DNA from: an uncultured Bacteroidales bacterium
Lineage (GTDB): Bacteria; Bacteroidota; Bacteroidia; Bacteroidales; UBA932
Length of the DNA: 13,784 nucleotides
Direction of reading: 5' to 3'
Assembly (NCBI GenBank): GCA_946405485.1
Contig: CAMJHJ010000038.1
Coordinates: forward strand, 1 to 13,784
The notes below the pieces were generated by a model. That model saw nothing but the letters and a program-made list of their open reading frames with translations, made no database searches and was not told the DNA's origin. Below, in pieces: positions 1 through 8,230 of the stretch. A program made the translations under genes and the position numbers. Numbering within the stretch: position 1 is the first letter of the stretch; every line of letters starts with the position of its first letter.

Positions 1-3000
1 GCGCGGTAGTGCGGAGCGTAGAGCGACTCAATCGAGACGACCGGTGCAGTAAACAGGCCCGCCTGTGTCACGAAGAACTCCTCCCGCACCGTGGTATTCT
101 CCTCCGGATAGGTGTCGAAATAATAATCCGTATGGTCTGCCTTCACATCGCGGTAACCCTGGGGCTGGAAGGTCCACCAGCCGTCAACCCGCAAAGGACG
201 GATACCCCAGCCATAGTGGCCGGACAACTGCTCCACAGGCCTCAACGAAGCCTCGCGTGGCGCGGACAGTTTGACGAAACTGCGGTTCTCCGCATTCCAG
301 ATGCGATACTCCACGGCGATCTTGTCGCCGACCTGCACCGGAGCGCCCGGGGCTATCTCCTGCCACTCGAGCACCTCGCGGTTCTGTTCCTCCGTCCGGT
401 TGTTGTACTTCTCCTCCACGGCCTTCGCCCGCAGGAAGCGGCGCGACACCGTAAAGCCATTGCCTGTCGCAACAATCTCAGAGAAGGGCTTATCGAAAGT
501 CTTCTTCAGTGCGATCACCCGCGTCTGCAACACTTCCCCGGGGCCGGAAAGTACGCTATGGATGGCATCCACGAACGCCGGATCCGTATCCCAGTGCTGG
601 GTCTCCTTCTGCAGCATCAGCCACAGCCGGATCCCGTCGGCGACATCAGCTGCCGCCTGCTTTTGCGCGGCAGGCACGGATACGACCCGGGACAGGCCGG
701 ACAACAGGTCGCAGAGCAACGAATGGGCATAGGCCTCACTCTCCAGCAAACCCCGCCAAGGCATGACGGCATTGGGATAATACTTGCCGCCATCGCGATG
801 GTCCACCGCATACTCCAGCAGACTGAGCACATCGGCGTTGAGCGAGCGCTGCATCTTGCTCTCAGTCCCGAAACTCACGCCCCAGGCCTTCGCCAGAGCG
901 ATGCCGTCCGGTCCGGAGACCAGGTTCTGCAAGGTCCGCAGCCGGCGCGCCTTCGGCAGGATGGCCCCGTTCAGGCCACGCTCCTTCTTGGGTACCAGGT
1001 ACTCGGAGACATATTTCTTGAACTCCTTCATCCGCTTGTTGAACACGGTCACATTGCCCGAAGGTTTGACTTCGAAGGCCACCCGGGGATAGAAAGAACG
1101 GATGTACAGGTAACAGTCCGTGGACAGGCCGCCGCACCAGAAGGGCCATTCATAATCGAACTGGTTGCGGTCCAGGAAACGTACGGCCGTCGCCTTGATG
1201 TCGTCCGACACGCCATCCTGCAAGCCCTGGTCCGTGATTTTGGCAAAACGTTCCAGCAGCACGGCAGTGATTACCGGCGAAGACTTCATCCCTTCGAACC
1301 ATCCGAATCCGCCGTCACCGTTCCGGCAGGCCAGGATGCGCTGCAACAGCTTCTCCGTCGGGGTTTCCGGATCGAAGGAGACGCCCAGCGAGCCAGCCAC
1401 CAGCCGCACATACCAGGCTTCGGAAAGCGAGAGCACGTCGTCTCCTTCAGGTTCCACCTTGGAGGGAAGCGCTTCGCGCACCATATCCAGGATAGAAATC
1501 TCCCGCATTTCGGCATCTGCGCCGGAAGTATTGACAAAGGAAGAGCGCAGGCGCGTGATCAGAGCCTCCCGGTCCATACCGGCCAGAAGGACGGCGGAGT
1601 GCGCCTCGGTCAGGGTCTGTACTGCAGCGCGTACCGGTACGGTCAGGAATACGCCGTCAGACACACCGTCCGCAACATAGGACGCCTGGATACCCAGGAT
1701 TCCTGCTTTCAGCAACTCTTCGGAAGCCTCAATCTCATAGTCCACCGTCTCCGTAGCGCCGTCGGCAAGCAGCGGCAGTGCCCCGCTCAGCGTCTTGAAC
1801 GGTGTGGAAGAACGGTCTGCGGAACCGAAGAGCTTCAGGATGACACGGCCGTCCCGGAGGTCGCGGCCGGCACTGTTGGCCACCGACACTTTCAACACAT
1901 ACTTATCTCCGGCATAGAGATACTTCGGCTCCACGACAGAGACCTTGACCGGCGTCGTGACCACCATCTCCTGATGCGCATAGGCATTGCGCATGGATGG
2001 GTCGTGGGCATATACCGACACGTGATAGGTCGACAGCTTGTCGGAAGTCCGGAAGGAGAACGACAGGTCTCCCGACGCATCCGAGCGAAGGAAGGGTTGG
2101 AAGGTGAGGGCGCTCTCGAAACGCTCGCGTACCGGCACGTCAGGTCCGGCCTCTCCAGCCTCCTTCATTGACATGAAGACCGACTCATTCGCAGACATCG
2201 GCGCCTCCATCGCCATTTCCTCTGCCACCGCATCCGACATCAGCATCGCATCCGCAGAGGCAGCCTTCGCCATCCCCAAACCACGGACGCGGATACCGTT
2301 CGACCGGGTGGCGCCATAACCGACCACCACGACATCATCCAGCGACTGCTCATCCTCTTCCAATACGACCCGCATCACGCTCATGGCCGTGACAGTGAGC
2401 GTTTTGAAACCGATGCTGGACACGACAAGCTGTGTGCCTGAAGGAACGACATCCAGTACGAACTTGCCATCCATGTCCGTCACGCCTCCCTTGGTCGTAC
2501 CTTTGACCATCACGCTGGCTCCGGCGACAGGTTCGCCGTCCTGATCCACCACCAAGCCGACGATCTTGCCGGGCTGAGCCTTCGGCAGCGGAGCCTCGAA
2601 CTTCGGAGAAGAGCCGAAAGGATCGACACCCGTCACCGATCCGGCCACCGAGTTGCATGACACATACGCAGGCGAGAACTGTCGCAGCGTCACCGTCGGC
2701 CAGGAATTACGTCCAAAGGCATCCAGACTCTTGTCATAGACGGCGGCGACGGCTTCCACGCCCGGAAGCGTCTTCAAGCTGAATGTATACTCCGTGCCCG
2801 GCATCGTCCGATCCGTGAAGGAAGCGAACGAAAGAGGCAGGTCCAGAGTCTTGCGGACCCGGTGGAACTCGTGGTCATATTCGACGGCCTCGCCGTACTT
2901 GAAATAAAACACTTGCACGCGAACGGCTTCCGGCCAGGCCGGATCATAGGCCCATTCCAGGGTCTCCAGCGATCCCGGTTTGCCGCAAACTCCCGACAGG

Positions 3001-5660
3001 TGGATCTTGCGCGTGGCAAGGACTTCCCGGTCACGGCCGAATACCGTTGCCACGGCCCATTCCTCACCGTCCGCCGTACCCATACGGACCCTGATCTTTT
3101 CCCCAGGCTCCAGCTGGTCCTTTTCCGTCAGGAAGAAGCGGCGGACCGGAGCCGCCAGAGCCTTATCCCTGGCACTGACTTTGAGGATACGGCAACGCTT
3201 GTCTTCACCGATCTCCTTACCCGGAACCTTGGCGGCAACCTGCAGGTCATACAGGCCGGAGGATGGCAAAGCCAGTTTCACGACCGTCCCGGAAAGGACG
3301 GATGCGGAATCCACGACCGCTCCTTTCCCGTCATGAAGGACATAGGAAAGTTGCATCGGGACAGGGTCCCCCTGCGTATTGCGGGCGGTCATCTCGACCC
3401 TGACCGTGTCCGCATCCACCAGGTAACGGGCGGCTTGTTCACGGTATGGCATATAGCGGCGACGGGGACGGAAAGTACCCTGCACCGGCTCATCAGCCGG
3501 CACGAAACTGCCGTCTGCAGCATTCAGGACGTTCATTTCCACCCGAACCTCATCCGCGACATATACGGCGGTCTGGAAATCCAGGGTCTCCCCCGTCGCA
3601 TCGAGGACTTTGACCGTCGTCTGATGAAGACCGGACTGCTTCGGAGTGAAACGGACGACGAAAGAGCCGTCCGCTTCCGGCCGCACCTCCTGCTCGGAAA
3701 CGACCTCCCCATAGCGGAGCACCTGCGCCGTCACCTTGGCGCCGGACAGATTGTGCCCGGAGTAAGAAGTGATCCGGCCTCGTACTTCCGCCTCCTCACC
3801 GACGAGGAAGAGTTTGTCCACAGGTTCGAACTGCAGCGTGAAGGTCGGCAGCACGAATTCATCCACCCGGAAATGCCGGATGCCGATCGTATTCTTGCCT
3901 TTCTTGATCCGGAGCAAGAAGACGCCGCCCCGCTGGCCTTCCGGCAGCGGGAAGGAGCCGGCGACCGAGCCGAAGGCATTCGTCTTCAACTGCTCACGGG
4001 CAATCTCCTCTCCCTGCGCATTGACCAGTACGGCCTCCAGGGAGGCATCCGGAATCACGGAAGCAGACTCCGTCAAATCTCCCTTGAAGTACACTGCCTT
4101 GAACTGCAGGGTATCACCGGGGTTGTAGGCACCACGGTCCATATAGATATTGCAGAACGTATCGACGCGCTGGTCCCGGATGACCGGTTGGAAGCGTCCG
4201 ATCGCCACCTCACCGCTGCGGCGGGTCCGGCCCTTCTCTCCGGGGGTTTCAGCCACCAGGGTATAATAGATGTTGCGGTTCCCGGAGAGCAGCGTCTGCA
4301 TCGAGGCAGGCAGTGGAGTAAAACCATCCAGCCGGACAGATTCCTCCGCAACAGCTTTGTCACCTTTGCGAAGGACCAGTTTGCAGCGGTCCAGCGGCTT
4401 GCCGCTGATATAGTCCGTCACATAGACCGAATAGCCTTTCGCTTCATTCCGATGCGCCAGAGACAGGGTATGGCGGTTGTACGAAGTGGAGGAAAAAAGC
4501 TTTCCGGAACTGGCTTCAATCCGGTAACTCCCGTCATCCAGGTCCGGAAGCGGAACGGCAACGCGGTCCAGGGCGTAAAAGCTCCCGACTCCGTTGCGCA
4601 CCGGAATCCTGGATCCCACCTGAGTCTGTCCCTGATAAATCTTCAGGTCCGCAAGTCCATGGTTCCGGAAGTTCACAATGATGGAATCTTTCCCGACGGA
4701 AACAAACAGGGCCTTATCCTCCAAAGTCCCCGTCAACGCTTTCACACCCTCGCAGGACTTGGCGATACGGGCTTCGGAACCTGTCAGTTTCGCTTTGTCG
4801 GCAAGATATTGCTTGCAGTCGGCGAGCAGGGATTTATAGTCGTCAGACTTCCCGCCATTGCGGTTCAGTTCGGAGAAGCGCAGCTCAAGCAGATCCTCCC
4901 TGGGGTAAAAAGCAACGGCGCCCATCGCAGGATCAGCTGCCATCGCTTCCAGGGCCGGTTTGCGGAGGTCCTTTTTCTCCGCGTCCTGTTCCGGAAGCCG
5001 GCTGGCGATATAATAACGCAACGTGGGAGAGACCGGATAGCGGTCTCCAACCTCAGCCTTAAGGGCAATATAGACTTCATCCTTGTCCGGTTCCTCGAAG
5101 GACATCGAACGGCCACGGAGCAGGTCCCAAAGGGCATACTCCCTGTCATTCCGGACAAATTCCTTCAAGGCTCCGCCGAGATAAGCGCTCAGGTTACGGT
5201 AGAACTCCGGATGGTGGCCTTTAGAGAAACTCTCCCCCTTGGAACGTACATATTCCCAGCGCTCCTCGGTGGATTTGTGGCCGAATTCGCCCATCCAGGT
5301 ATAGGTCACGATCGGCTCGTCAAAACGTTTCACGAGGTCTGCGAATCCGGTCCGCAGGGAATCCTGCAATTTCCAGTTACGGCTCACCATGACGTCGATA
5401 TACGATTTGCCGGCATCATAGAAATCGGCCGGAAGATGCTTCTCCAACGCCTCATCCCGGATATCCTGGAGGATTTCGGCGGCTTTCTGGGGCCTGTCGG
5501 CCTGATGCATCTTTTCGTATTCCGCCCAACGGGCGGTGAGGACGTGTCCGTTCGATTCCATAAGCATATCTTTGGTCAGGGTATTCTTTCCTTGCGCGAG
5601 GAGCAGGATCGTTCCTGCCGCCAGAAGCAGGGTGGCGAGGAGGAAGGGTTTCGTTTTCAT
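1..5660 (-). CDS. Alpha-2-macroglobulin family protein with embedded carboxypeptidase-regulatory domain (C-terminus cut by window edge)
   Basis: The frame is open from ATG 5660 to the left edge: 1886 residues are visible and the true end is probably close. The N-terminus is a signal peptide (MKTKPFLLATLLLAAG..., cleavage probably near LLLAQG), so the protein is exported to the periplasm or surface. Macroglobulin-type segments follow: an MG2-like stretch near residues 503-520 (DRGAYNPGDTLQFKAVYF) and FVLPTFTLQFEP near 600. Residues about 1028-1117 form a carboxypeptidase D regulatory-like domain ending in LDDVVVVGYG, followed by a Met/Ala/Glu-rich linker (about 1124-1168). The A2M/MG7 signature (FLRSDASGDLSFSFRTSDKLSTYHVSVYAH region) is near 1185-1215. 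An alpha/alpha-toroid resembling the thioester domain begins near 1380 and contains NGDGGFGWFEG, but I see no CxEQ thioester. The start overlaps the folC stop (ATGA), implying translational coupling. By family, such proteins are thought to trap proteases; here that is inference. Confidence 0.9.
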   Translation of the reverse strand, partial: MKTKPFLLATLLLAAGTILLLAQGKNTLTKDMLMESNGHVLTARWAEYEKMHQADRPQKAAEILQDIRDEALEKHLPADFYDAGKSYIDVMVSRNWKLQDSLRTGFADLVKRFDEPIVTYTWMGEFGHKSTEERWEYVRSKGESFSKGHHPEFYRNLSAYLGGALKEFVRNDREYALWDLLRGRSMSFEEPDKDEVYIALKAEVGDRYPVSPTLRYYIASRLPEQDAEKKDLRKPALEAMAADPAMGAVAFYPREDLLELRFSELNRNGGKSDDYKSLLADCKQYLADKAKLTGSEARIAKSCEGVKALTGTLEDKALFVSVGKDSIIVNFRNHGLADLKIYQGQTQVGSRIPVRNGVGSFYALDRVAVPLPDLDDGSYRIEASSGKLFSSTSYNRHTLSLAHRNEAKGYSVYVTDYISGKPLDRCKLVLRKGDKAVAEESVRLDGFTPLPASMQTLLSGNRNIYYTLVAETPGEKGRTRRSGEVAIGRFQPVIRDQRVDTFCNIYMDRGAYNPGDTLQFKAVYFKGDLTESASVIPDASLEAVLVNAQGEEIAREQLKTNAFGSVAGSFPLPEGQRGGVFLLRIKKGKNTIGIRHFRVDEFVLPTFTLQFEPVDKLFLVGEEAEVRGRITSYSGHNLSGAKVTAQVLRYGEVVSEQEVRPEADGSFVVRFTPKQSGLHQTTVKVLDATGETLDFQTAVYVADEVRVEMNVLNAADGSFVPADEPVQGTFRPRRRYMPYREQAARYLVDADTVRVEMTARNTQGDPVPMQLSYVLHDGKGAVVDSASVLSGTVVKLALPSSGLYDLQVAAKVPGKEIGEDKRCRILKVSARDKALAAPVRRFFLTEKDQLEPGEKIRVRMGTADGEEWAVATVFGRDREVLATRKIHLSGVCGKPGSLETLEWAYDPAWPEAVRVQVFYFKYGEAVEYDHEFHRVRKTLDLPLSFASFTDRTMPGTEYTFSLKTLPGVEAVAAVYDKSLDAFGRNSWPTVTLRQFSPAYVSCNSVAGSVTGVDPFGSSPKFEAPLPKAQPGKIVGLVVDQDGEPVAGASVMVKGTTKGGVTDMDGKFVLDVVPSGTQLVVSSIGFKTLTVTAMSVMRVVLEEDEQSLDDVVVVGYGATRSNGIRVRGLGMAKAASADAMLMSDAVAEEMAMEAPMSANESVFMSMKEAGEAGPDVPVRERFESALTFQPFLRSDASGDLSFSFRTSDKLSTYHVSVYAHDPSMRNAYAHQEMVVTTPVKVSVVEPKYLYAGDKYVLKVSVANSAGRDLRDGRVILKLFGSADRSSTPFKTLSGALPLLADGATETVDYEIEASEELLKAGILGIQASYVADGVSDGVFLTVPVRAAVQTLTEAHSAVLLAGMDREALITRLRSSFVNTSGADAEMREISILDMVREALPSKVEPEGDDVLSLSEAWYVRLVAGSLGVSFDPETPTEKLLQRILACRNGDGGFGWFEGMKSSPVITAVLLERFAKITDQGLQDGVSDDIKATAVRFLDRNQFDYEWPFWCGGLSTDCYLYIRSFYPRVAFEVKPSGNVTVFNKRMKEFKKYVSEYLVPKKERGLNGAILPKARRLRTLQNLVSGPDGIALAKAWGVSFGTESKMQRSLNADVLSLLEYAVDHRDGGKYYPNAVMPWRGLLESEAYAHSLLCDLLSGLSRVVSVPAAQKQAAADVADGIRLWLMLQKETQHWDTDPAFVDAIHSVLSGPGEVLQTRVIALKKTFDKPFSEIVATGNGFTVSRRFLRAKAVEEKYNNRTEEQNREVLEWQEIAPGAPVQVGDKIAVEYRIWNAENRSFVKLSAPREASLRPVEQLSGHYGWGIRPLRVDGWWTFQPQGYRDVKADHTDYYFDTYPEENTTVREEFFVTQAGLFTAPVVSIESLYAPHYR
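1028..1280 (-). other. Thioester-domain segment of the A2M-like gene, thioester motif not visible
   Basis: This stretch encodes roughly residues 1461-1545 of the A2M-like protein, within the helical toroid that in classical A2M follows the thioester. The diagnostic sequence CxEQ would be expected about 40-60 residues before the DGGFGWF motif (near position 1300). In that place the protein reads MVREALPSKVEPEGDD, without Cys-Glu-Gln. The fold is inferred from the family; the absence of the motif is seen directly in the translation. The call is low confidence as a domain boundary. Confidence 0.4.
2310..2578 (-). other. Carboxypeptidase-regulatory-like domain with SusC-style terminal motif, inside the A2M gene
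   Basis: The encoded segment (about residues 1028-1117) runs GKIVGLVVDQDGEPVAGAS, then TDMDGKFVLDV, then SSIGFKTLTV, then EQSLDDVVVVGYG. This is the pattern of the CarboxypepD_reg-like domain normally found at the N-terminus of SusC/RagA outer-membrane receptors, where the VVVVGYG segment abuts the TonB box. Here it lies in the middle of a macroglobulin protein, just before the A2M/MG7 domain. Domain identity is strong by motif. Any TonB contact is speculation. Confidence 0.8.
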
Positions 5661-7018
5661 TTCGTTTCGAAATAGGTGATGGCTTCACTTACAACAAAAG
5701 TACTGCCACCGATGTAGATCAGAGAGTTTTCGGTCGCATTTTTTTCGGCTTGCCGTATCCCGTCTGCTACAGAGCCGCAGATGTCGGCCCCCTTGGGGAA
5801 TTGGGCGGCTATCTGCGCGGCAGGGAGCGCACGGGGAGTATTCGGGGTGACGAAATAATACTCGGCGTCGCGGGGCATCAAGGGGATGATATCATCGAGA
5901 GCCTTGTCGGCCATGATGCCATAGACGATGAGAAGGCGGTCGTAGCGGCCGCTATCCATCATAGCTCTCAGTTGCGCGAAGTTCTCCCGGAGGGCGGGAG
6001 GATTGTGACCGATGTCGCAGACCGTCAGGGGTTTCAACTGCAAGGTCTCCCAACGGCCGCGAAGACCGGTTCGGGCGGCGGTATGCGCAAGGGCGTCCCA
6101 ATCAGGTTCAATACCCAGCAAGTCCAGCGCCGCCAGGACGGTCCGAAGGTTCTTCCACTGATACTCGCCCCGCAGGTCCATTGCCATTGCTTGCACAGGA
6201 GGGCGGTCGAAGGCTGTGAACTTTGGACTGCATTCCCCCGAAGGGGTTAAACTCTCCGCAGTCCGAAGTTCACAGCCTTCGACCGTCCCGCGCATGCCCG
6301 CGGCCGGACCGTCCAGCGGAACCAAATCCTCTGCAAAGAACAACGGACACGGAGCGGAAGCGGCAGCAGACTCAAAGACAGGCGCCGTTTCGGAGTCCCT
6401 CTCCCCCACCAACGCCGGTACACCCGCCTTGAAGATGCCGGCCTTCTCCCCGGCAATCGCGGAACGGGTCGATCCCAACTGCGCGCAATGGTCCAAACCG
6501 ATCGAAGTCACAAGGGACAGTTCCGGCACCAGGATGTTGGTGCTGTCCAGACGTCCTCCCAGCCCCACCTCGACCACGGCAATATCCACTTCCTCCCGGA
6601 CGAACCAGTCGAAAGCCATCCCCGTCGTGATTTCGAAAAACGAGAGCGACAATTCATCAAAAACGGCATTCCACCGATCCACGAAGGATAAGACGTCTTC
6701 CCGCGCAATCATCCGGAACCCATCCGGCTCCACGATCTTGATGCGCTCCCGGAAATCCAGCAGATGCGGCGATGTGAACAATCCCACCCGCAACCCTCTG
6801 GCTGCCAGGACAGAGGCAAGCATCGACGACACGGACCCCTTACCGTTCGTCCCTGCCACGTGGATGGTCTTCAGCGCCTCGGAAGGATGCCCCAGACGCG
6901 CATCGAATGCATACATATGCTCCAGCCCCGGCTTGTAGGCATCGGCGCTGAAACCCGCTTTCGACACAGATGGAAAGCGGACGAAGAGGGCGGAAAGGAT
7001 TTCGTCGTATCGATCCAT
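5657..7018 (-). CDS. folC: Bifunctional folylpolyglutamate synthase / dihydrofolate synthase
   Basis: A 453-residue cytoplasmic Mur-ligase-family enzyme that adds glutamate to dihydropteroate and to reduced folates using ATP. The ATP-binding loop HVAGTNGKGS is at residues 53-62, TSPHLLDFRERI at 82-93, VVEVGLGGRLDSTN at 148-161, GEKAGIFK at 190-197, and DIGHNPPA (start of the C-terminal ligase domain) at 335-342. Length is somewhat above the usual 420-430. The excess is explained by residues 245-272, which are encoded by a palindromic element inserted in frame (6204-6285). The ATG at 7018 gives the standard N-terminus. The stop overlaps the start of the A2M-like gene by 4 bases (ATGA), so the two are probably one operon. 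Function is secure from the motifs; whether the insertion affects activity is unknown, but catalytic motifs on both sides are intact. Confidence 0.97.
   Translation of the reverse strand: MDRYDEILSALFVRFPSVSKAGFSADAYKPGLEHMYAFDARLGHPSEALKTIHVAGTNGKGSVSSMLASVLAARGLRVGLFTSPHLLDFRERIKIVEPDGFRMIAREDVLSFVDRWNAVFDELSLSFFEITTGMAFDWFVREEVDIAVVEVGLGGRLDSTNILVPELSLVTSIGLDHCAQLGSTRSAIAGEKAGIFKAGVPALVGERDSETAPVFESAAASAPCPLFFAEDLVPLDGPAAGMRGTVEGCELRTAESLTPSGECSPKFTAFDRPPVQAMAMDLRGEYQWKNLRTVLAALDLLGIEPDWDALAHTAARTGLRGRWETLQLKPLTVCDIGHNPPALRENFAQLRAMMDSGRYDRLLIVYGIMADKALDDIIPLMPRDAEYYFVTPNTPRALPAAQIAAQFPKGADICGSVADGIRQAEKNATENSLIYIGGSTFVVSEAITYFETK
6204..6285. repeat. Palindromic element copy 1, in frame inside folC
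   Basis: Left arm 6204-6231 and right arm 6258-6285 form a 28-bp stem, perfect except for one T6224/G6265 pair. The apical segment 6232-6257 is ATTCCCCCGAAGGGG followed by TTAAACTCTCC, flanked on both sides by GC. The apical part can form a small nested hairpin (CCCC-CGAA-GGGG on plus, CCCC-UUCG-GGGG on minus). Just outside, GGG (6201-6203) and CCC (6287-6289) extend the stem past a one-base bulge (T6286). Read with folC it encodes residues 245-272 (centre ESLTPSGEC) without a stop. The same apical core recurs in the copies at 9614-9696 and 9715-9795. Confidence 0.9.
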
Positions 7019-7020
7019 GG

Positions 7021-7060
7021 CACTTTGAACTGAATGTAAAATTAACTATTTTTACAATCC
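7021..7060 (+). promoter_or_regulatory. Candidate Bacteroidota promoter for the PurL-like/phoH pair, with inverted repeat
   Basis: TTG at 7025-7027 and TATTTTTA at 7047-7054 are 19 bases apart, close to the Bacteroidota housekeeping promoter (TTG, about 19-21 bases, TAnnTTTG). Transcription would start near 7061, leaving a leader of about 15 bases. An inverted repeat, TGTAAAA (7035-7041) and TTTTACA (7050-7056) with 8 bases between, overlaps the -7 box. It could be an operator or could place a -7-like TAATTTTA on the minus strand for folC. The folC side has no well-spaced TTG, so a folC promoter here is weak. Confidence 0.45.
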
Positions 7061-7075
7061 GATACTATACCGGCT

Positions 7076-8215
7076 ATGGAAAAGATTTCCGCATTGTATG
7101 CGCGATACGTCATCGACGGCATCCCCCAGGAGCTCTCCCCCGGAGAGATGCTGGACGAGTGCCTGGCCAGCAAAGACTGGCGGGACACCCCTGTTTCCGC
7201 GGAAACCATCCTGGATGAGACCGTAGACCCCCAGCCCCGAAACGACAGTTTTGACAGTTGGCGGATCCGGGATTATCTGGCATTGACCGGCAACGCACCG
7301 GAACGGGAGCTCCCCGTCCTGTTCTCCGCACCTTATACGAAGATCCTGATCGAGCGGGCGCTGATCGATGCGGTCTGGCAGGAAGGTAACTTCCGGCTCG
7401 GAGACCTCAGTCTCAAGGCGGAATGGACCTGGGACCTCGGCCGTATCGGCAATGCGGCCGCCTTTCACGCTTCCGCACAAGCTGCGAGCGAAATCCTGAC
7501 CGGGCTTTCCCTCAAGCTTTCCTCCTATGGTTTCACCGAAGGGGAGAAATGCGGTCTTCATCTCTCAACATCTGTTTTCGGAGATGAATACGAAGCCGAG
7601 GAGTTCCAGTTCGAACTCCCCTACCGTACCGCGCATCCCACTTTCCTGCCCGTAAGACGCCCTACGCTCGCATTTGTGGACGATCCGGATTCCTGGCTCA
7701 TCTACATTCCGATGGATAACTGCGAGTTCCGTCTCGGCGGATCGCTGCTCTCCGATTGCCTGCAGCAAGGAGGCGATATCGCACCCGATCCGGCCGATCC
7801 CGATTATTTCATCGACTGTTATGAGGTACTCCGGGAAATGGTGGAGGACAATGTGATCATTGCGGGTGCCACGGTCGGCGACGGAGGTTTGCTGACCACC
7901 TTGAAAAAAATGGCCGCCGCTGCCGGGGATAAGGTAGGTGCCAGGATCAGCATCGGCGACCTGATGCAAGCCTCCGGCGAACAGGACATCGTCCGCCTGC
8001 TCTTCGCCGAGGTCCCGGGCGTGGTCATCCAGATCCGGGATGAAGATTATGACTACCTGGACGCCGAGTTCATGCTCCAGGACGTGGTCTTCTATCCTTT
8101 GGGCCATCCGGTACACGGAAAGGGTGAGATCAAGGTCGACACAAGCGGAAAATCCGGCATCCAAACCATCCTGGAGTCCATCATCCGCAGCCAATCCTCC
8201 GAAGGAGAAGATTAA
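7076..8215 (+). CDS. PurL/AIR-synthase-related protein, probable non-catalytic paralog, function unknown
   Basis: A 379-residue soluble protein without signal peptide or membrane segment. Residues about 108-150 (LSLKAEWTWDLGRIGNAAAF onward) resemble the PurL stretch before its GKDSxSM substrate motif, but that motif reads LKLSSYGF here. Residues 219-345 match the C-terminal AIR-synthase domain of phosphoribosylformylglycinamidine synthase: LGGSLLSDCLQQ (220-230), DPDYFIDCYEVLREMVEDN, IIAGATVGDGGLLTTL (261-276; the family usually has a HD/SxGGL pattern, and the His is absent), and LFAEVPGVVIQI (309-320). It corresponds to about a quarter of a full PurL and lacks the glutaminase domain, so normal purine synthesis activity is unlikely. 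It precedes phoH by 15 bases and is probably co-transcribed. Family assignment is from motif comparison by eye; role unknown. Confidence 0.72.
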   Translation: MEKISALYARYVIDGIPQELSPGEMLDECLASKDWRDTPVSAETILDETVDPQPRNDSFDSWRIRDYLALTGNAPERELPVLFSAPYTKILIERALIDAVWQEGNFRLGDLSLKAEWTWDLGRIGNAAAFHASAQAASEILTGLSLKLSSYGFTEGEKCGLHLSTSVFGDEYEAEEFQFELPYRTAHPTFLPVRRPTLAFVDDPDSWLIYIPMDNCEFRLGGSLLSDCLQQGGDIAPDPADPDYFIDCYEVLREMVEDNVIIAGATVGDGGLLTTLKKMAAAAGDKVGARISIGDLMQASGEQDIVRLLFAEVPGVVIQIRDEDYDYLDAEFMLQDVVFYPLGHPVHGKGEIKVDTSGKSGIQTILESIIRSQSSEGED

Positions 8216-8230
8216 AGACAACATATCCAT

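Noticed and set aside
1048..1085. Possible further copy of the palindromic element tip (CATTGCCCGAAGGTTTGAC)
   Set aside because: It resembles the apical core but has no inverted arms around it and is ordinary A2M coding sequence (VKPSGNVTV).
9..5675. Two long plus-strand open frames (720 and 937 codons) opposite the A2M-like gene
   Set aside because: The minus-strand frame reads as a continuous 1886-residue A2M protein with signal peptide and family motifs; the plus frames have His/Arg/Gly-rich shadow composition and no domains.
8201..8210. AAGGAG at 8202-8207 as ribosome-binding site for phoH
   Set aside because: It lies about 23 bases before the ATG, too far for a Shine-Dalgarno, and is within the end of the preceding gene.
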